Source: Planctomycetaceae bacterium
GTDB taxonomy: Bacteria; Planctomycetota; Planctomycetia; Planctomycetales; Planctomycetaceae
Length of the DNA: 21,589 nucleotides
Assembly: GCA_027080405.1 (NCBI GenBank)
Contig: JALWSL010000360.1
Location: 1 to 21,589 of the forward strand
Direction: 5' to 3'
The notes below the pieces were generated by a model. It saw only the letters and a program-made list of their open reading frames with translations. It was not told the origin of the DNA and made no database searches. Positions within the stretch are counted from its first letter, which is position 1. Each line of letters opens with the position of its first letter. A program made the translations under genes and the position numbers. This document shows, in pieces, positions 6,547 to 14,780 of the stretch.

Positions 6547-7818
6547 ATGCCGGTAAGAACAATCTTTGCAACAATGGCTTTTATATTCTCGTTCATTGTT
6601 TTGGCGGAAGAATCCTTTTCACAACCGCCCGGAAACCCGAAGATCCCTGGTGTGGTGATCGAAGCCGACCGTTTCGATTCGATCCAGGCGGCTCTTGATG
6701 CCGTTCCCGTTACAGGAGGTCGGGTTGTTCTGCCTGCGAAAACAATCGAGATCCAGACTCCCCTGATCATCAGGACGGAACGAACACGCCTGACCGGTGC
6801 GGGGGCAGCGACCCATCTGGTCAACAAGAACGAACAGGGGCTTCCTCTTATTCATGTACGGGCCGATGGGTATGCGAAAAACAGTAAATTGCGGCTTTGG
6901 CAGGTGCAACTGGACAACTTTCAAATCTCGGGGAATCCCAAGAGCGGTTCGGGGATTTTGGCCCAGGGAATCCAGGAGATCTTTATTCAAGGGGTATCCG
7001 TGCATCATCATGGCAGGCATGGTGTTTTTCTCGACCACTGTTACGAAGACCCGCGTGTTTCCGATTGCCTGATCACCTACAACAAGCAGGCGGGACTGAA
7101 CCTGCTCGGGAATCATGATATTGTCGTCAATGGAAATCATTTCGAGGAGAATGGCGATGCGGTTCGCTGCCTGGACGGATTCAATCTGACGATGAACGGA
7201 AACAACCTGGATGATCATCTGGGCAATGGGATCGTGATCGAAAATACCTACGGTTCGGTGGTATCGGGGAACATGATCGAGGAGTGCAACGGTTGGGCGA
7301 TCATTCTCGATCGAGACTGTTATGGAATCACGCTCAGTTCCAACGTGATCGCCCACGATATGAAAGGCGGGATCGATTTACGCGATGCATGGGGTTGTAC
7401 GGTCTGTGCGAACACATTTACGCTGGTCCATCATGCCGCGGTGCAGGTTCATTCGAAATCCGGACGAATCAATATCTCTGCGAACACGTTCTGTAACAGC
7501 GACATCGGCGGGGCGATCAAACGGAAAATGAAACATGATAATCCGTTGCAACTCGATGCCGGCTCGGGAATTGTCCTAGACAAAACGACGGATATTCTTA
7601 TCTCCGGAAATATGTTTTCGGGTCTGGATGGTTCCGCGGTCATCTGCAAAAGCAGACAGTGCGAACGTATTCATATTGTCGCAAATCTTGTGACCGATTT
7701 CGGACGCCGAAACCAAAAAGGAACCGAAGCGTTTGATGTCCCCAAGACGGATTCCATTCAAATACGAAATAACATGATCGGGCCAGCGAAATTGGAACGG
7801 CCTGAACTCAAGAAGTGA
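6547..7818 (+). CDS. Secreted right-handed parallel beta-helix protein (pectate-lyase-like fold)
   Basis: A 423-residue protein with a signal peptide (residues 1 to about 26, ending AEESFSQ). The start at ATG 6547 has an excellent AGGAAGGGAG just upstream; the frame is open earlier, but that part lacks export features. After IEADRFDSIQAALDAVPVTG, typical of the first turn of pectin-lyase-like helices, regular 20-25 residue coils repeat with N-x-(I/F) ladders such as ISGNPKSG, VVNGNHFEENG, VVSGNMIEECNG, LSSNVIAHDM and ISGNMFSG. These match PbH1 repeats and a NosD/Beta_helix domain. Family members are polysaccharide lyases, epimerases or non-enzymatic surface proteins; I see no diagnostic catalytic set. 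It starts 114 bp after the permease stop, same strand, and is convergent with the receiver-like gene. Confidence 0.85.
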   Translation: MPVRTIFATMAFIFSFIVLAEESFSQPPGNPKIPGVVIEADRFDSIQAALDAVPVTGGRVVLPAKTIEIQTPLIIRTERTRLTGAGAATHLVNKNEQGLPLIHVRADGYAKNSKLRLWQVQLDNFQISGNPKSGSGILAQGIQEIFIQGVSVHHHGRHGVFLDHCYEDPRVSDCLITYNKQAGLNLLGNHDIVVNGNHFEENGDAVRCLDGFNLTMNGNNLDDHLGNGIVIENTYGSVVSGNMIEECNGWAIILDRDCYGITLSSNVIAHDMKGGIDLRDAWGCTVCANTFTLVHHAAVQVHSKSGRINISANTFCNSDIGGAIKRKMKHDNPLQLDAGSGIVLDKTTDILISGNMFSGLDGSAVICKSRQCERIHIVANLVTDFGRRNQKGTEAFDVPKTDSIQIRNNMIGPAKLERPELKK

Positions 7819-7829
7819 AATGCGGAGTA

Positions 7830-8204
7830 TCAGGAATCAGAACGCCAAAGCGAATCGATCGCTCGGAGCAGATCCTTGAATTCGAACATCTCCTCCAACT
7901 GATGTTCCCGGACGCCGGTGTGGGAAGATTCCTCGGACGGGGTTCCCGAAGGAGCCCTGGTTTCGGCACGACCGATGATCACGCGGGGAATCTGTGAGAA
8001 ACTTTTTGCTTCAGGATGGGCATCCAGAGATTCGTCCGAGTGGAGAACGAGAACGGCTTCTTCCTGCTTTGGCTCGTAATTTTTCAACTGTCTCCAGTTG
8101 CGAACACGTGTGACCGACGTACCGGTTGGCTCCAGAACGGCTCGAAGAACATCTTCGGTTTCCTGGTGATCATCCAGCACAAATAGATGGCGAGCTTTCT
8201 CCAT
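7830..8204 (-). CDS. Degenerate receiver (pseudo-REC) domain protein
   Basis: A 124-residue single-domain protein with ATG at 8204 and GGAGG 6-7 nt upstream. It follows the CheY-like order: strand 1 with the acidic pair (LFVLDD, D11/D12), helix 1 (ETEDVLRAVLEPTG), strand 2, strand 3 (AVLVLHSDE), strand 4 (PRVIIGRAE) and a final helix (FEFKDLLRAIDSLW). The phosphoacceptor aspartate after strand 3 is histidine (H55), the Thr/Ser switch after strand 4 is glycine (G78), and the conserved Lys-Pro before the last helix is Glu-Met (E105-M106). I infer a fold kept without aspartyl phosphorylation, probably for protein binding. About 20 residues (80-100) form a Ser/Thr/Glu-rich insertion before the last segment. 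No histidine kinase is nearby. Confidence 0.7.
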   Translation of the reverse strand: MEKARHLFVLDDHQETEDVLRAVLEPTGTSVTRVRNWRQLKNYEPKQEEAVLVLHSDESLDAHPEAKSFSQIPRVIIGRAETRAPSGTPSEESSHTGVREHQLEEMFEFKDLLRAIDSLWRSDS

Positions 8205-8901
8205 GAGTTCCTCCCTGAACTCTCCTGTACTGCGTGCAGCAACCGATCAGTCTCTAATGGACATTCTTCTCAAAAAAACATTCTGTCGATCAGAAGAGGT
8301 AAAACAGCTGATGCAAAACAGAAACATGAGTCCCCGTGTATCGAGGAAGACCGGAAACGGGCAGATTCGCTTCAATCACGGGCAGTGGAGAATATCTGGA
8401 ATGCCGGTTTGTGTCAAAATCAATCAGAATGAGCGTTTCTCATCGGCGCTGTTCTGGCAACTGGGGAGGGAATTTGGCTGAAAACGACAGGAAATCGGTA
8501 TTGACGACTCCGAAAAATAAGTGTACGGTCGACTGCGTCGCGCGGTAAAATTTACAAATGTCATCATGTCGACAGAAAATCAGACATTTGAAACCTGGCC
8601 TGTCCACCCAATTTTCCGGTGCGATTGAACCACTCGGGCAGTCGGAATCGGAGCGAAGCACGTGCAATGGGCGAAGAGGCGGGCGTTGTACAGGTTGTTA
8701 TATCAGGGAGGAAAATTTCGAACTGGTGTTCGAATTCCCTTCAAATTGAGACCTTTCAATAACAGGAATATCTCCCAAAGAAGTATTCCCACAGTTCAAT
8801 CGTTAGTAGTCCGTATCCAACCACCTGGTGCCCGTGGAGGTACTGTTGTAGCCTTCAGGTTTTGTGTCGGGGCTGGTTGGGCGGGGATCGTCTGATTTCT
8901 G
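8205..8901. other. Long intergenic region (697 bp), no convincing gene
   Basis: It separates the receiver-like gene from ispE and probably holds promoters for both. Open frames up to 92 codons exist on both strands (8203-8481 plus, 8440-8667 minus), but none has a good Shine-Dalgarno, recognisable motif or coding-like composition. A bulged hairpin at 8710-8738 has TTCGAA repeated at 8717-8722 and 8729-8734 around CTGGTG. A weak promoter-like pair, TTGAGA then TATCTC with 17 bp spacing, lies near 8746-8774. A structured RNA cannot be excluded by eye. Confidence 0.4.
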
Positions 8902-9798
8902 ATGTACCGCTTTGAAGCTGACACTCTTGTTGCGTACGCTCCTGCAAAGTTGAATCTTTTCCTCAAGGTTGCAGGGAAACGCGCAGATGGCTATCACGAG
9001 ATCGAAACTGTAATGCAGACAATCGATCTTTTCGATACGCTTTCGTTCCGGCGACGGGAAGATTCGCGGGTTTCACTTGAAGTTCGGCAGACAGAACCCG
9101 GTACGGGCAATCACGAGGTGATCCCCAGTGACGAGAAGAATCTTGTCGTGCAGGCTGTGAAACTGCTTCAGGAAAAGGGGGGACGAGACAGGGGCGTCGA
9201 TATTACGCTGATCAAGCGAATTCCCTCGCAAGCTGGTTTGGGGGGAGGTTCCAGCGATGCGGCCTCGACCATTAACGCCCTGAACCGTCTTTGGAATCTC
9301 AATCTGACGCTGGCAGAGCGTTGCCAACTAGCTGCCCGATTGGGAAGTGATATCCCCTTTTTCGTCACAGAATCACCCTTGGCCAGTTGCAGCGGAAAAG
9401 GAGAGCAGGTCGAAGCCGAGAAATCGCGAAAAATGCATTTTGTCGTTGTAAAACCGCATTCGGGGCTCTCAACGGCAAAAGTCTACGCAAACTGCGTATC
9501 TTCCGCGTTTTCGCAAACCGCAAAAGATGTCATAAAAAGTCTGCACAAGACGAACCTGTCGGATGTAGAATCCGGGTTGTTTTACAATTCGCTGGAGGAA
9601 CCAGCCAGACGGCTGAATCAGGATGTGGAACGGACCCTGGAGCGGCTCGAGCAGCAGCCGTTTTTGAAGACGATGATGAGTGGGAGTGGAACCGCCTGCT
9701 TCGGGCTGTGTCGCTCTCGCAGACAGGCATTCTATCTGGCTCAGAAATTGCACAGTATGGATTTCGCAAGAGTCTATGTGGCCCAAAGCCGAGTCTAG
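8902..9798 (+). CDS. ispE: 4-diphosphocytidyl-2-C-methyl-D-erythritol kinase
   Basis: A 298-residue GHMP-family kinase that phosphorylates the 2-hydroxyl of CDP-methylerythritol with ATP, the fourth step of the non-mevalonate isoprenoid pathway, in the cytoplasm. Diagnostic motifs are all present: the N-terminal [20 protein letters not shown] (residues 13-32) with the catalytic lysine K16; the glycine-rich ATP loop [17 protein letters not shown] (107-123); [10 protein letters not shown] with the catalytic aspartate D150; and the third GHMP motif [11 protein letters not shown]. Length equals the usual 280-310. ATG 8902 opens the reading frame at the expected distance from APAK; there is no strong Shine-Dalgarno before it, as is common in this phylum. 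spoVG follows after 23 bp, suggesting one transcript. Confidence 0.97.
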   Translation: MYRFEADTLVAYAPAKLNLFLKVAGKRADGYHEIETVMQTIDLFDTLSFRRREDSRVSLEVRQTEPGTGNHEVIPSDEKNLVVQAVKLLQEKGGRDRGVDITLIKRIPSQAGLGGGSSDAASTINALNRLWNLNLTLAERCQLAARLGSDIPFFVTESPLASCSGKGEQVEAEKSRKMHFVVVKPHSGLSTAKVYANCVSSAFSQTAKDVIKSLHKTNLSDVESGLFYNSLEEPARRLNQDVERTLERLEQQPFLKTMMSGSGTACFGLCRSRRQAFYLAQKLHSMDFARVYVAQSRV

Positions 9799-9821
9799 CA
9801 TCTACGAGAAGGAAATCGGTC

Positions 9822-10514
9822 ATGGAGATTACAGAAGTTCGCATCAAGTTAATGGAAGATCCCGGCGACCGTCTTTGCGCCTTTTGCTCGATCACGCTGG
9901 ATGACTGCTTTGTCATTCGCGATCTGAAAATCATTCAGGGAGCCAAGGGGGCATTCGTGGCGATGCCAAGCCGGAAGTTGTCGGACCGTTGCCCGAAGTG
10001 CCACTCGAAAAACCAGATCCGGGCCAGCTATTGCAATCAATGTGGTGTCAAGCTGCACCCGGAACGCGCCTACAAAGATGAAACGGGACGATCGAAGCTG
10101 TATGCCGATATCGCGCATCCGATCAATTCGAGTTGCCGGGAAATGATCCAGAAGCGTGTCATTGCCGCGTTTGAAGAAGAACTGATTCGTGCGCAGCAGG
10201 AAGGTTATGTCTGCAGCTACGATGACTACGAAGAAGAACGGTTCGCCAAATTGAATGAGACCGACTCCTTCAGCCAGGCCGCTGAAAACAAAAAAGAGGA
10301 TCCGGTTGTCCAATCGGAACAGACTGCTGAGACATCCTCAGTTTCAACCGGGACAACCATGAATCTTGAAACGGAAGATGGCAGGTTACTTCGTGTCGAT
10401 TCCCGATCCGGGCACGAAGCGAACTCATCTGAGAATCGGCAAGATTCAGGAAAGAGGCAGCGTCAGGAAACATCCAGCAGTACCGAAGACAGCTTTGGCG
10501 ATGGAATTATTTAA
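9822..10514 (+). CDS. spoVG: SpoVG family protein with an internal zinc ribbon and acidic tail
   Basis: A 230-residue protein. Residues 1-51 ([13 protein letters not shown]...[15 protein letters not shown]...[10 protein letters not shown]) and 94-122 ([20 protein letters not shown]...) are the two halves of SpoVG, an RNA/DNA-binding regulator of about 85-100 residues in Firmicutes. Between them a 40-residue insertion carries two CxxC knuckles (C57, C60, C71, C74), a zinc-ribbon pattern. After residue 125 a charged, Glu/Ser/Gln-rich tail of about 100 residues looks disordered. ATG 9822 has GAGAAGGAA about 7 nt upstream; the frame runs open back into ispE, but that part is only an overlap shadow. 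The ispE-spoVG neighbourhood recalls Bacillus, where ispE and spoVG are separated by purR and yabJ. I infer nucleic-acid binding; the targets are unknown. Confidence 0.9.
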   Translation: MEITEVRIKLMEDPGDRLCAFCSITLDDCFVIRDLKIIQGAKGAFVAMPSRKLSDRCPKCHSKNQIRASYCNQCGVKLHPERAYKDETGRSKLYADIAHPINSSCREMIQKRVIAAFEEELIRAQQEGYVCSYDDYEEERFAKLNETDSFSQAAENKKEDPVVQSEQTAETSSVSTGTTMNLETEDGRLLRVDSRSGHEANSSENRQDSGKRQRQETSSSTEDSFGDGII

Positions 10515-10819
10515 GCTGCGAACAGCAGTTGATACGTCCTGCTTTTGCATTTCGCATTCGGTGTGTTGGAACGTACTCTACGAAAACTTTGCCTCTTCTT
10601 GCCTTTGTGTGAGACTCCCTTTTAATTTGTAGGGCGAGCAGCGCTGATCCATCCCGTTTTTGGTGCATTGCAAACCACCGAACGAAAGCTCGCTGGTTTA
10701 CTTCTTTTTTCATTGCGCAAAAAATATCATTCCATTTTTGCGCAGGATTTCAGTGACAGGATACCAGAGTGAAGTTCCTGTACTGAAAGCGGCGGGGGCG
10801 GCATGAAAGGGAACCTCCG
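10515..10819. other. Intergenic region between spoVG and macro-domain gene
   Basis: 305 bp without a supported gene. A stretch at about 10586-10630 (TTTGCCTCTTCTTGCCTTTG then TGTGAGACTCC) resembles the 'CTTTGCGTCTTTGCG...GTGAGA' type of intergenic repeat seen in many bacterial genomes; this is recollection of a pattern, not a search result. A strong hairpin lies at 10714-10744. A small stem CTGC/GCAG sits just after the spoVG stop but lacks a T-run. Confidence 0.4.
10714..10744. repeat. Inverted repeat with A/T tracts (hairpin)
   Basis: TGCGCAAAAAAT (10714-10725) pairs with ATTTTTGCGCA (10734-10744) over 11 positions, with one extra A on the left arm and a loop of 8 bases. The stem is GC-rich at the outside and A/T at the inside, the reverse of an intrinsic terminator that ends in free Us. 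With readthrough the inner T-tract could still destabilise the transcript. It may be a bidirectional 3' element after spoVG or an operator before the macro-domain gene 76 bp downstream. Confidence 0.4.
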
Positions 10820-11374
10820 ATGAGAGCGATCATTGGGAATTCTGTAGTGGAACTGGTCGTTGGTGACATCACGAACGAAGAAAGCGATGCGATTGTGAAC
10901 GCGGCAAACAGTCAACTGGCAGGAGGAGGCGGTGTCGATGGTGCGATTCACCGGGCGGCCGGGCCTTCTGTGATGGAACAGACCAGGCAAAGATATCCCG
11001 AAGGCTGTCCCACGGGTGAAGCCGTTATCACCGATGCGGGGCGGCTCAAGGCCAAATATATTATTCACACAGTCGGCCCGATCTGGCGTGGCGGGAGAGA
11101 GGGCGAGGAAGATTATCTGCGTGCCGCCTATCGCAATTCGCTGCAGCTTGCAGTAGAATACGGCTGTAAAAGCGTCGCATTCCCCGCGATTTCAACAGGC
11201 GTGTACGGCTACCCGCTTGATCTGGCGAGTGAGGTCGCTCTTACGGAGATTCGTCAGTTTCTGTTCAATCTGAGCGATGCCATACTGGTGCGATGCGTTC
11301 TGTTCAATGAAGGAACATTGGGGGCCTACAGCCGCGTACTTGAACAGTGGGCGCGTGATGATGCGGGCGCATGA
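10820..11374 (+). CDS. Macro domain protein (O-acetyl-ADP-ribose deacetylase type)
   Basis: A 184-residue single macro domain that binds ADP-ribose and, in the YmdB/MacroD class, hydrolyses O-acetyl-ADP-ribose or removes ADP-ribose from acidic residues. Class motifs are complete: VGDITNEESDAIVNAANSQL (14-33) with adenine-contacting D16 and N27/N30; GGGGVDGAIHRAAG (35-48) with the catalytic-loop aspartate D40; CPTGEAVIT; IIHTVGPIW; and the phosphate-binding FPAISTGVYGYP (121-132). ATG 10820 is preceded by AAGGGAACCTCC. The extreme C-terminus (WARDDAGA) is written in a GATGATGC-rich stretch that continues past the stop. The MOSC gene follows 73 bp later on the same strand. The cellular substrate is not indicated by the neighbours. 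Confidence 0.93.
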   Translation: MRAIIGNSVVELVVGDITNEESDAIVNAANSQLAGGGGVDGAIHRAAGPSVMEQTRQRYPEGCPTGEAVITDAGRLKAKYIIHTVGPIWRGGREGEEDYLRAAYRNSLQLAVEYGCKSVAFPAISTGVYGYPLDLASEVALTEIRQFLFNLSDAILVRCVLFNEGTLGAYSRVLEQWARDDAGA

Positions 11375-11426
11375 TGACGCCATGTGATGAAGTGAATGCG
11401 CAAACAAAGCCGATGCGTGATGATGC
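11353..11426. repeat. 12-bp direct repeat GCGTGATGATGC at the 3' end of the macro gene
   Basis: GCGTGATGATGC occurs at 11353-11364 (inside the last codons) and 11415-11426. Between them are further GATGA words (ATGATGACGCC, GTGATGAAGTG). The stretch looks like a locally expanded GATG-rich sequence that reaches from the macro-domain 3' end almost to the MOSC start. Confidence 0.5.
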
Positions 11427-11447
11427 AGATACGTCAACGAAGCGGAG

Positions 11448-12242
11448 ATGTCACCCGTGAGCAGGCAAATAAAGATTCATTCGATCGACATCTATCCGGT
11501 GAAATCGCTGGATCCGCATTCGGTGCAACAGGCGAATGTTCTCCCCTGCGGTGCCCTGGAAGGGGATCGCCGTTGGGCGATTGTTGGGGAGGACGGGAAA
11601 TATATCAACGGAAAAAACTCGTCACTGCTGCATACGATTCGGGCTCGATTCGGCGACGAATTCGGCAAAGTGCAAATTTCGATTCAGAACGGAGCCTGGC
11701 GACAATTTGAATTGCCCGGCGAGGCAGCGTGTCTTGCACAACTGCTCTCGGATCACTTGGGAGTTGCCCTGACCGTGCAGGAAAACGGCCAGCGGGGATT
11801 TCCTGATGATACGGAATCTCCCGGCCCGACGCTGATCGGTTCTGCCTCGCTCGAACTGATGACACAATGGTTTCCAGGCCTTACGGTTCCTGAATTAAAA
11901 AGACGCTTTCGGGCGAACATTGTGCTTGAAACAAGCGAACCATTCTGGGAAGATCGACTGTTTGCAGAGCCGGGGTCGGTTCAACGTTTTCGGATCGGTG
12001 ATGTTGAGCTGCTCGGCGTGAATCCCTGTCAGCGATGTGTCGTTCCTTCGCGTGATCCGTTGACGGGAGAGACCTGGCCCGGCTTTCAGAAGGAGTTCGC
12101 CCGATTGCGGGAACAGTCGCTTCCCGAGACGACGTCCCGGGAACATTTCAACCACTACTATCGTTTTGCGGTCAACACACGGATTTCACCGGAAAGCAGG
12201 GGGAGTTCCATCAGTTGTGGCGATGTTGTCGAGTTACTGTAA
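11448..12242 (+). CDS. MOSC domain protein with N-terminal beta-barrel (YcbX/mARC-like)
   Basis: A 264-residue protein. Residues 8-110 are the MOSC N-terminal beta-barrel (IHSIDIYPVKSLDPHSV, LEGDRRWAIVGEDGKYING). Residues about 125-264 are the MOSC domain, with GSASLELMTQWF, RRFRANIVLE, and the cysteine motif VNPCQRCVVPSRDPLTGE (C194, C197) that in YcbX/mARC proteins ligates the molybdenum cofactor. Family members reduce N-hydroxylated compounds. Unlike E. coli YcbX there is no C-terminal ferredoxin domain, so an external electron donor would be needed. The start is ambiguous. ATG 11448 lies directly after GGAG; GTG 11457, three codons later, would have the same GGAG at an ideal 9-nt spacing. 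Both give the same domains. Confidence 0.88.
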   Translation: MSPVSRQIKIHSIDIYPVKSLDPHSVQQANVLPCGALEGDRRWAIVGEDGKYINGKNSSLLHTIRARFGDEFGKVQISIQNGAWRQFELPGEAACLAQLLSDHLGVALTVQENGQRGFPDDTESPGPTLIGSASLELMTQWFPGLTVPELKRRFRANIVLETSEPFWEDRLFAEPGSVQRFRIGDVELLGVNPCQRCVVPSRDPLTGETWPGFQKEFARLREQSLPETTSREHFNHYYRFAVNTRISPESRGSSISCGDVVELL

Positions 12243-12289
12243 CAAGAAAGCTGTGATAAGCACGCGGTAACATAAGACGCGATTGCCTG

Positions 12290-12317
12290 TTGGAGAGGTG
12301 GACGGGGCGATTATTGT
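12290..12317 (+). promoter_or_regulatory. Possible sigma70-type promoter for the ABC-2/DUF58 unit
   Basis: TTGGAG (12290-12295) and TATTGT (12312-12317) with a 16-bp spacer match four of six bases of each consensus box. The site lies about 100 bp before the membrane-protein start, and a 19-codon frame with a CKGC motif (12334-12393) opens just after it. Pattern evidence only. Confidence 0.25.
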
Positions 12318-12415
12318 AAATTGGGGCCTGTGCATGAATCGCGAAAAAATGTGCAAGGGATGTCAGCAATTGGTGCGGTGCGACAAGTCCTGAGGATAAC
12401 CAGAAAATCATCAAA

Positions 12416-13930
12416 ATGGGTACTATTGAACTACCAGCAGATCGGCTTGATCAATTCAGCGACCGTCTGAACCCGATTCTTGTTAAAGAGACCCGTCAGG
12501 CTTTGAAGAGCAAGCAGTTTGTGGGAACATTCATGCTGCTGTTGATATGCAGTTGGCTGATTTGCACGGTCGGAATCATGCTGTTTGGGGAACAAATTGA
12601 ATTCGGCAGACCGAGCACGGTTTTCTTTCAGTGGTTTTTCGCCGTGTTGAGTGTGGCGGTCGTTGTCGTTGTCCCTTTCAACGCGTTTCGGAGTCTTTCG
12701 AGTGAACAGAATTCCCAAACTTACGAGTTATTAAGTATCACCGCCTTGAGCCCCCAGCAAATTGTCTGGGGGAAGTTACTCAATGCTGTCGTGCAAATCC
12801 TTGTTTTCTACTGTGCCATTTCTCCCTTTATCGCTTTCACATCGCTACTGCAGGGGTTCGATCTGTACCGCACGGTTGTTTTGATGACATCGCTATTCGG
12901 CTTTTCGATTCTCCTTTCGATGTTCACCCTCATGCTGAGTACCGTCGCGAAAAAAAGACAGTATCAATCACTGCCAACACTGCTGATTTTCGGCAGCTTG
13001 ATGCATGCCATTTCCACGACACTGGGCTTCTCCTACATGGTAATGAATGAAGGACTATCGGATGATTTCTATTGGGCCCTGGCTATTGGCTGGGTGATGG
13101 GGATCTCCTACTTCTTTCTCTTTTTCCAGATTACAGTTGCCCAGCTGCTGTTCGAAGCCGGTAACAAATCGAGTGGGGTGCGAATTGTTGCAACGCTTCA
13201 ATTTCTGCTGCTCTGGTTAATTGTTTTGGTCAGCTATTTTCTGAATGGAGCGATCAACGATGATCTTTTATTGGGGATCGCGTTTTTCTCACTGGTTCAC
13301 TGGACTCTGTTCGGTTTTTTCATTTCCATGGAACGTGACGATCTGTCCCGGAGGATTCGACGTGATTTGCCGAAAAGTTTTTTCCTTCGGCTGATTTCGG
13401 TTCCTTTTATGCCCGGTGGAACGCGCGGGTTTCTGTTGCTGGTTCTCAATCTGCTGGCTCTTTACGGCATCACCCTGGCGATTTCCCCACTTATTATGCA
13501 CACGGGCTCATTCGATGACCTGCCGGTTCTCTGGGCTGCCATCGCCTATGTGCTGTTTTATTATGGTATCGGATGTGCCCTGGGCCGATGGCTGATGGGG
13601 ATATCCCAGGATTTGCGTCCTGCCCATGTCCGCACGATACTGATTCTCCTGTTCGCTTTCGCCATGATTGTCCCCTACATTATTCTGTTCATGTCGGGAC
13701 ATTACAATTACTTCCGGGATGGTTATCATATTTTGCATATCGCCAATCCGTTTGCAACATTAGGTGAAATTGGCTCGCGCAAACATACCAACGGTATGAT
13801 ATTACCTGCGTTACTGTTCGGAGCCGGTTTCGGGATACTTGTCAATATCCCGGCCATGTTCAAATCAGCCAGAGAAATCGTCTTTCCGGAGCGTCCGACA
13901 GACCCGAGAATCGAGGCACAGCATGCGTAA
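12416..13930 (+). CDS. ABC-2 type membrane permease-like protein
   Basis: A 504-residue polytopic membrane protein. After a short N-terminal helix with [17 protein letters not shown] (19-35), the usual ABC-2 permease opening, it shows about twelve hydrophobic segments, e.g. [20 protein letters not shown] and [17 protein letters not shown]. The sequence [20 protein letters not shown], then [10 protein letters not shown], is the conserved coupling-loop region of ABC-2 exporters of the gliding or lipid-type family. Planctomycete ABC-2 permeases are often such double-length proteins and partner a separate ATPase, which is not in the window. ATG 12416 is the only good start; AGGA lies too far upstream (about 20 nt) for a strong site, so translation may be weak. 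Its 3' end overlaps the DUF58 gene by 8 bp. Confidence 0.8.
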   Translation: MGTIELPADRLDQFSDRLNPILVKETRQALKSKQFVGTFMLLLICSWLICTVGIMLFGEQIEFGRPSTVFFQWFFAVLSVAVVVVVPFNAFRSLSSEQNSQTYELLSITALSPQQIVWGKLLNAVVQILVFYCAISPFIAFTSLLQGFDLYRTVVLMTSLFGFSILLSMFTLMLSTVAKKRQYQSLPTLLIFGSLMHAISTTLGFSYMVMNEGLSDDFYWALAIGWVMGISYFFLFFQITVAQLLFEAGNKSSGVRIVATLQFLLLWLIVLVSYFLNGAINDDLLLGIAFFSLVHWTLFGFFISMERDDLSRRIRRDLPKSFFLRLISVPFMPGGTRGFLLLVLNLLALYGITLAISPLIMHTGSFDDLPVLWAAIAYVLFYYGIGCALGRWLMGISQDLRPAHVRTILILLFAFAMIVPYIILFMSGHYNYFRDGYHILHIANPFATLGEIGSRKHTNGMILPALLFGAGFGILVNIPAMFKSAREIVFPERPTDPRIEAQHA

Positions 13931-14780
13931 CGACCCGGAAGTCCAACAGGCGGTTGACCAGTATCAATTGGGCTTCCCCCGTCTTCCCACAGCCGGGCGG
14001 AGTGGCGAAATGCTGGGGCGGGGAACAGGCAGTTCGATCGAGTTTCAGGAATATCGGGAATATCTGCCGGGAGATGACCTGAGACATGTCGATTGGGCAG
14101 CGTATGCCCGCAGCGACTCCCTGATGGTTCGGCTGTACCGGGAGGAGATCAGTCCCCGAACCGAAGTTATTCTCGATGCGTCCCGATCGATGAATCTCCA
14201 TCAGGGGGTCAAAAGCAGATTGGCGCTGCAGTTGACCTCACTTTTTTCCCAGTTGGCGGGCAAACTGGGCGGTCAGCCGCAGATCCATTTCATCAATTCC
14301 GTTCACCCGCCGCTCAAGCTGGGGCTCGATTCACTCGAACGTCTGACGGAAATTCCGATCGACGGGCAACAGTCGCTGGCAGAACTTCTGCATGAAGGAG
14401 GACTGGCTTTGAAGCCCCAATCGGTTCGTATTGTGATCAGCGATTTTCTTTTTCCATTCGATCCGGATCAACTGATCAAACGCCTTGCCACCCGGGCCAG
14501 CACGTTATGGCTGATCCAGATACTGGCTGCATGGGAATCGAAACCGGAGGTGACGGGCGGCCGCCGGTTGATCGATGTCGAATCGTCTGAACATGCCGAC
14601 CTGCTGTTATCGTCACGGGCGATCGAAACATACCGACAGCGACTGCATCGCCTACAGGAAGGATTGCTGCAGGCGAGCCGACGTGTCCATGCCTCCTTCC
14701 TGACGGTGATAGCCGAACACGGTCTGGAATCGATCTGCAGAAACGATCTCAGTTCTGTTGAGATTCTTCGGCCGGTTTAG
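13923..14780 (+). CDS. DUF58 domain protein with von Willebrand-like fold
   Basis: A 285-residue cytoplasmic protein. The DUF58 signature [20 protein letters not shown] is at 41-60, followed by ILDASRSMN (83-91) with the DxSxS metal-site motif (D85, S87, S89) of von Willebrand A domains. A C-terminal region with [13 protein letters not shown] and [11 protein letters not shown] completes the domain. ATG 13923 overlaps the upstream stop as ATGCGTAA and has GAGG 6 nt upstream, so translation is probably coupled to the permease. DUF58 proteins usually follow a MoxR AAA ATPase and precede VWA membrane proteins. Here the MoxR position is taken by an ABC-2 permease and no MoxR is seen. The last 32 bp overlap the 3' end of the opposite-strand LRR gene. 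Confidence 0.9.
   Translation: MRNDPEVQQAVDQYQLGFPRLPTAGRSGEMLGRGTGSSIEFQEYREYLPGDDLRHVDWAAYARSDSLMVRLYREEISPRTEVILDASRSMNLHQGVKSRLALQLTSLFSQLAGKLGGQPQIHFINSVHPPLKLGLDSLERLTEIPIDGQQSLAELLHEGGLALKPQSVRIVISDFLFPFDPDQLIKRLATRASTLWLIQILAAWESKPEVTGGRRLIDVESSEHADLLLSSRAIETYRQRLHRLQEGLLQASRRVHASFLTVIAEHGLESICRNDLSSVEILRPV

Noticed and set aside
6619..7356. 245-codon minus-strand frame
   Set aside because: Antisense shadow of the beta-helix gene, which has a clear signal peptide and repeat pattern.
8203..8481. 92-codon plus-strand frame after the receiver-like gene
   Set aside because: It overlaps the receiver gene's ribosome site, has no Shine-Dalgarno and no recognisable motif; a chance frame cannot be excluded, but I do not call it.
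8717..8740. tRNA- or tmRNA-like T-loop (TTCGAAT)
   Set aside because: The bases flanking the loop do not pair as a T-stem, and no acceptor stem or anticodon arm could be drawn.
9387..9821. Upstream extension of the spoVG frame inside ispE
   Set aside because: It is the out-of-frame reading of ispE; SpoVG homology begins exactly at ATG 9822, which has a good ribosome site.
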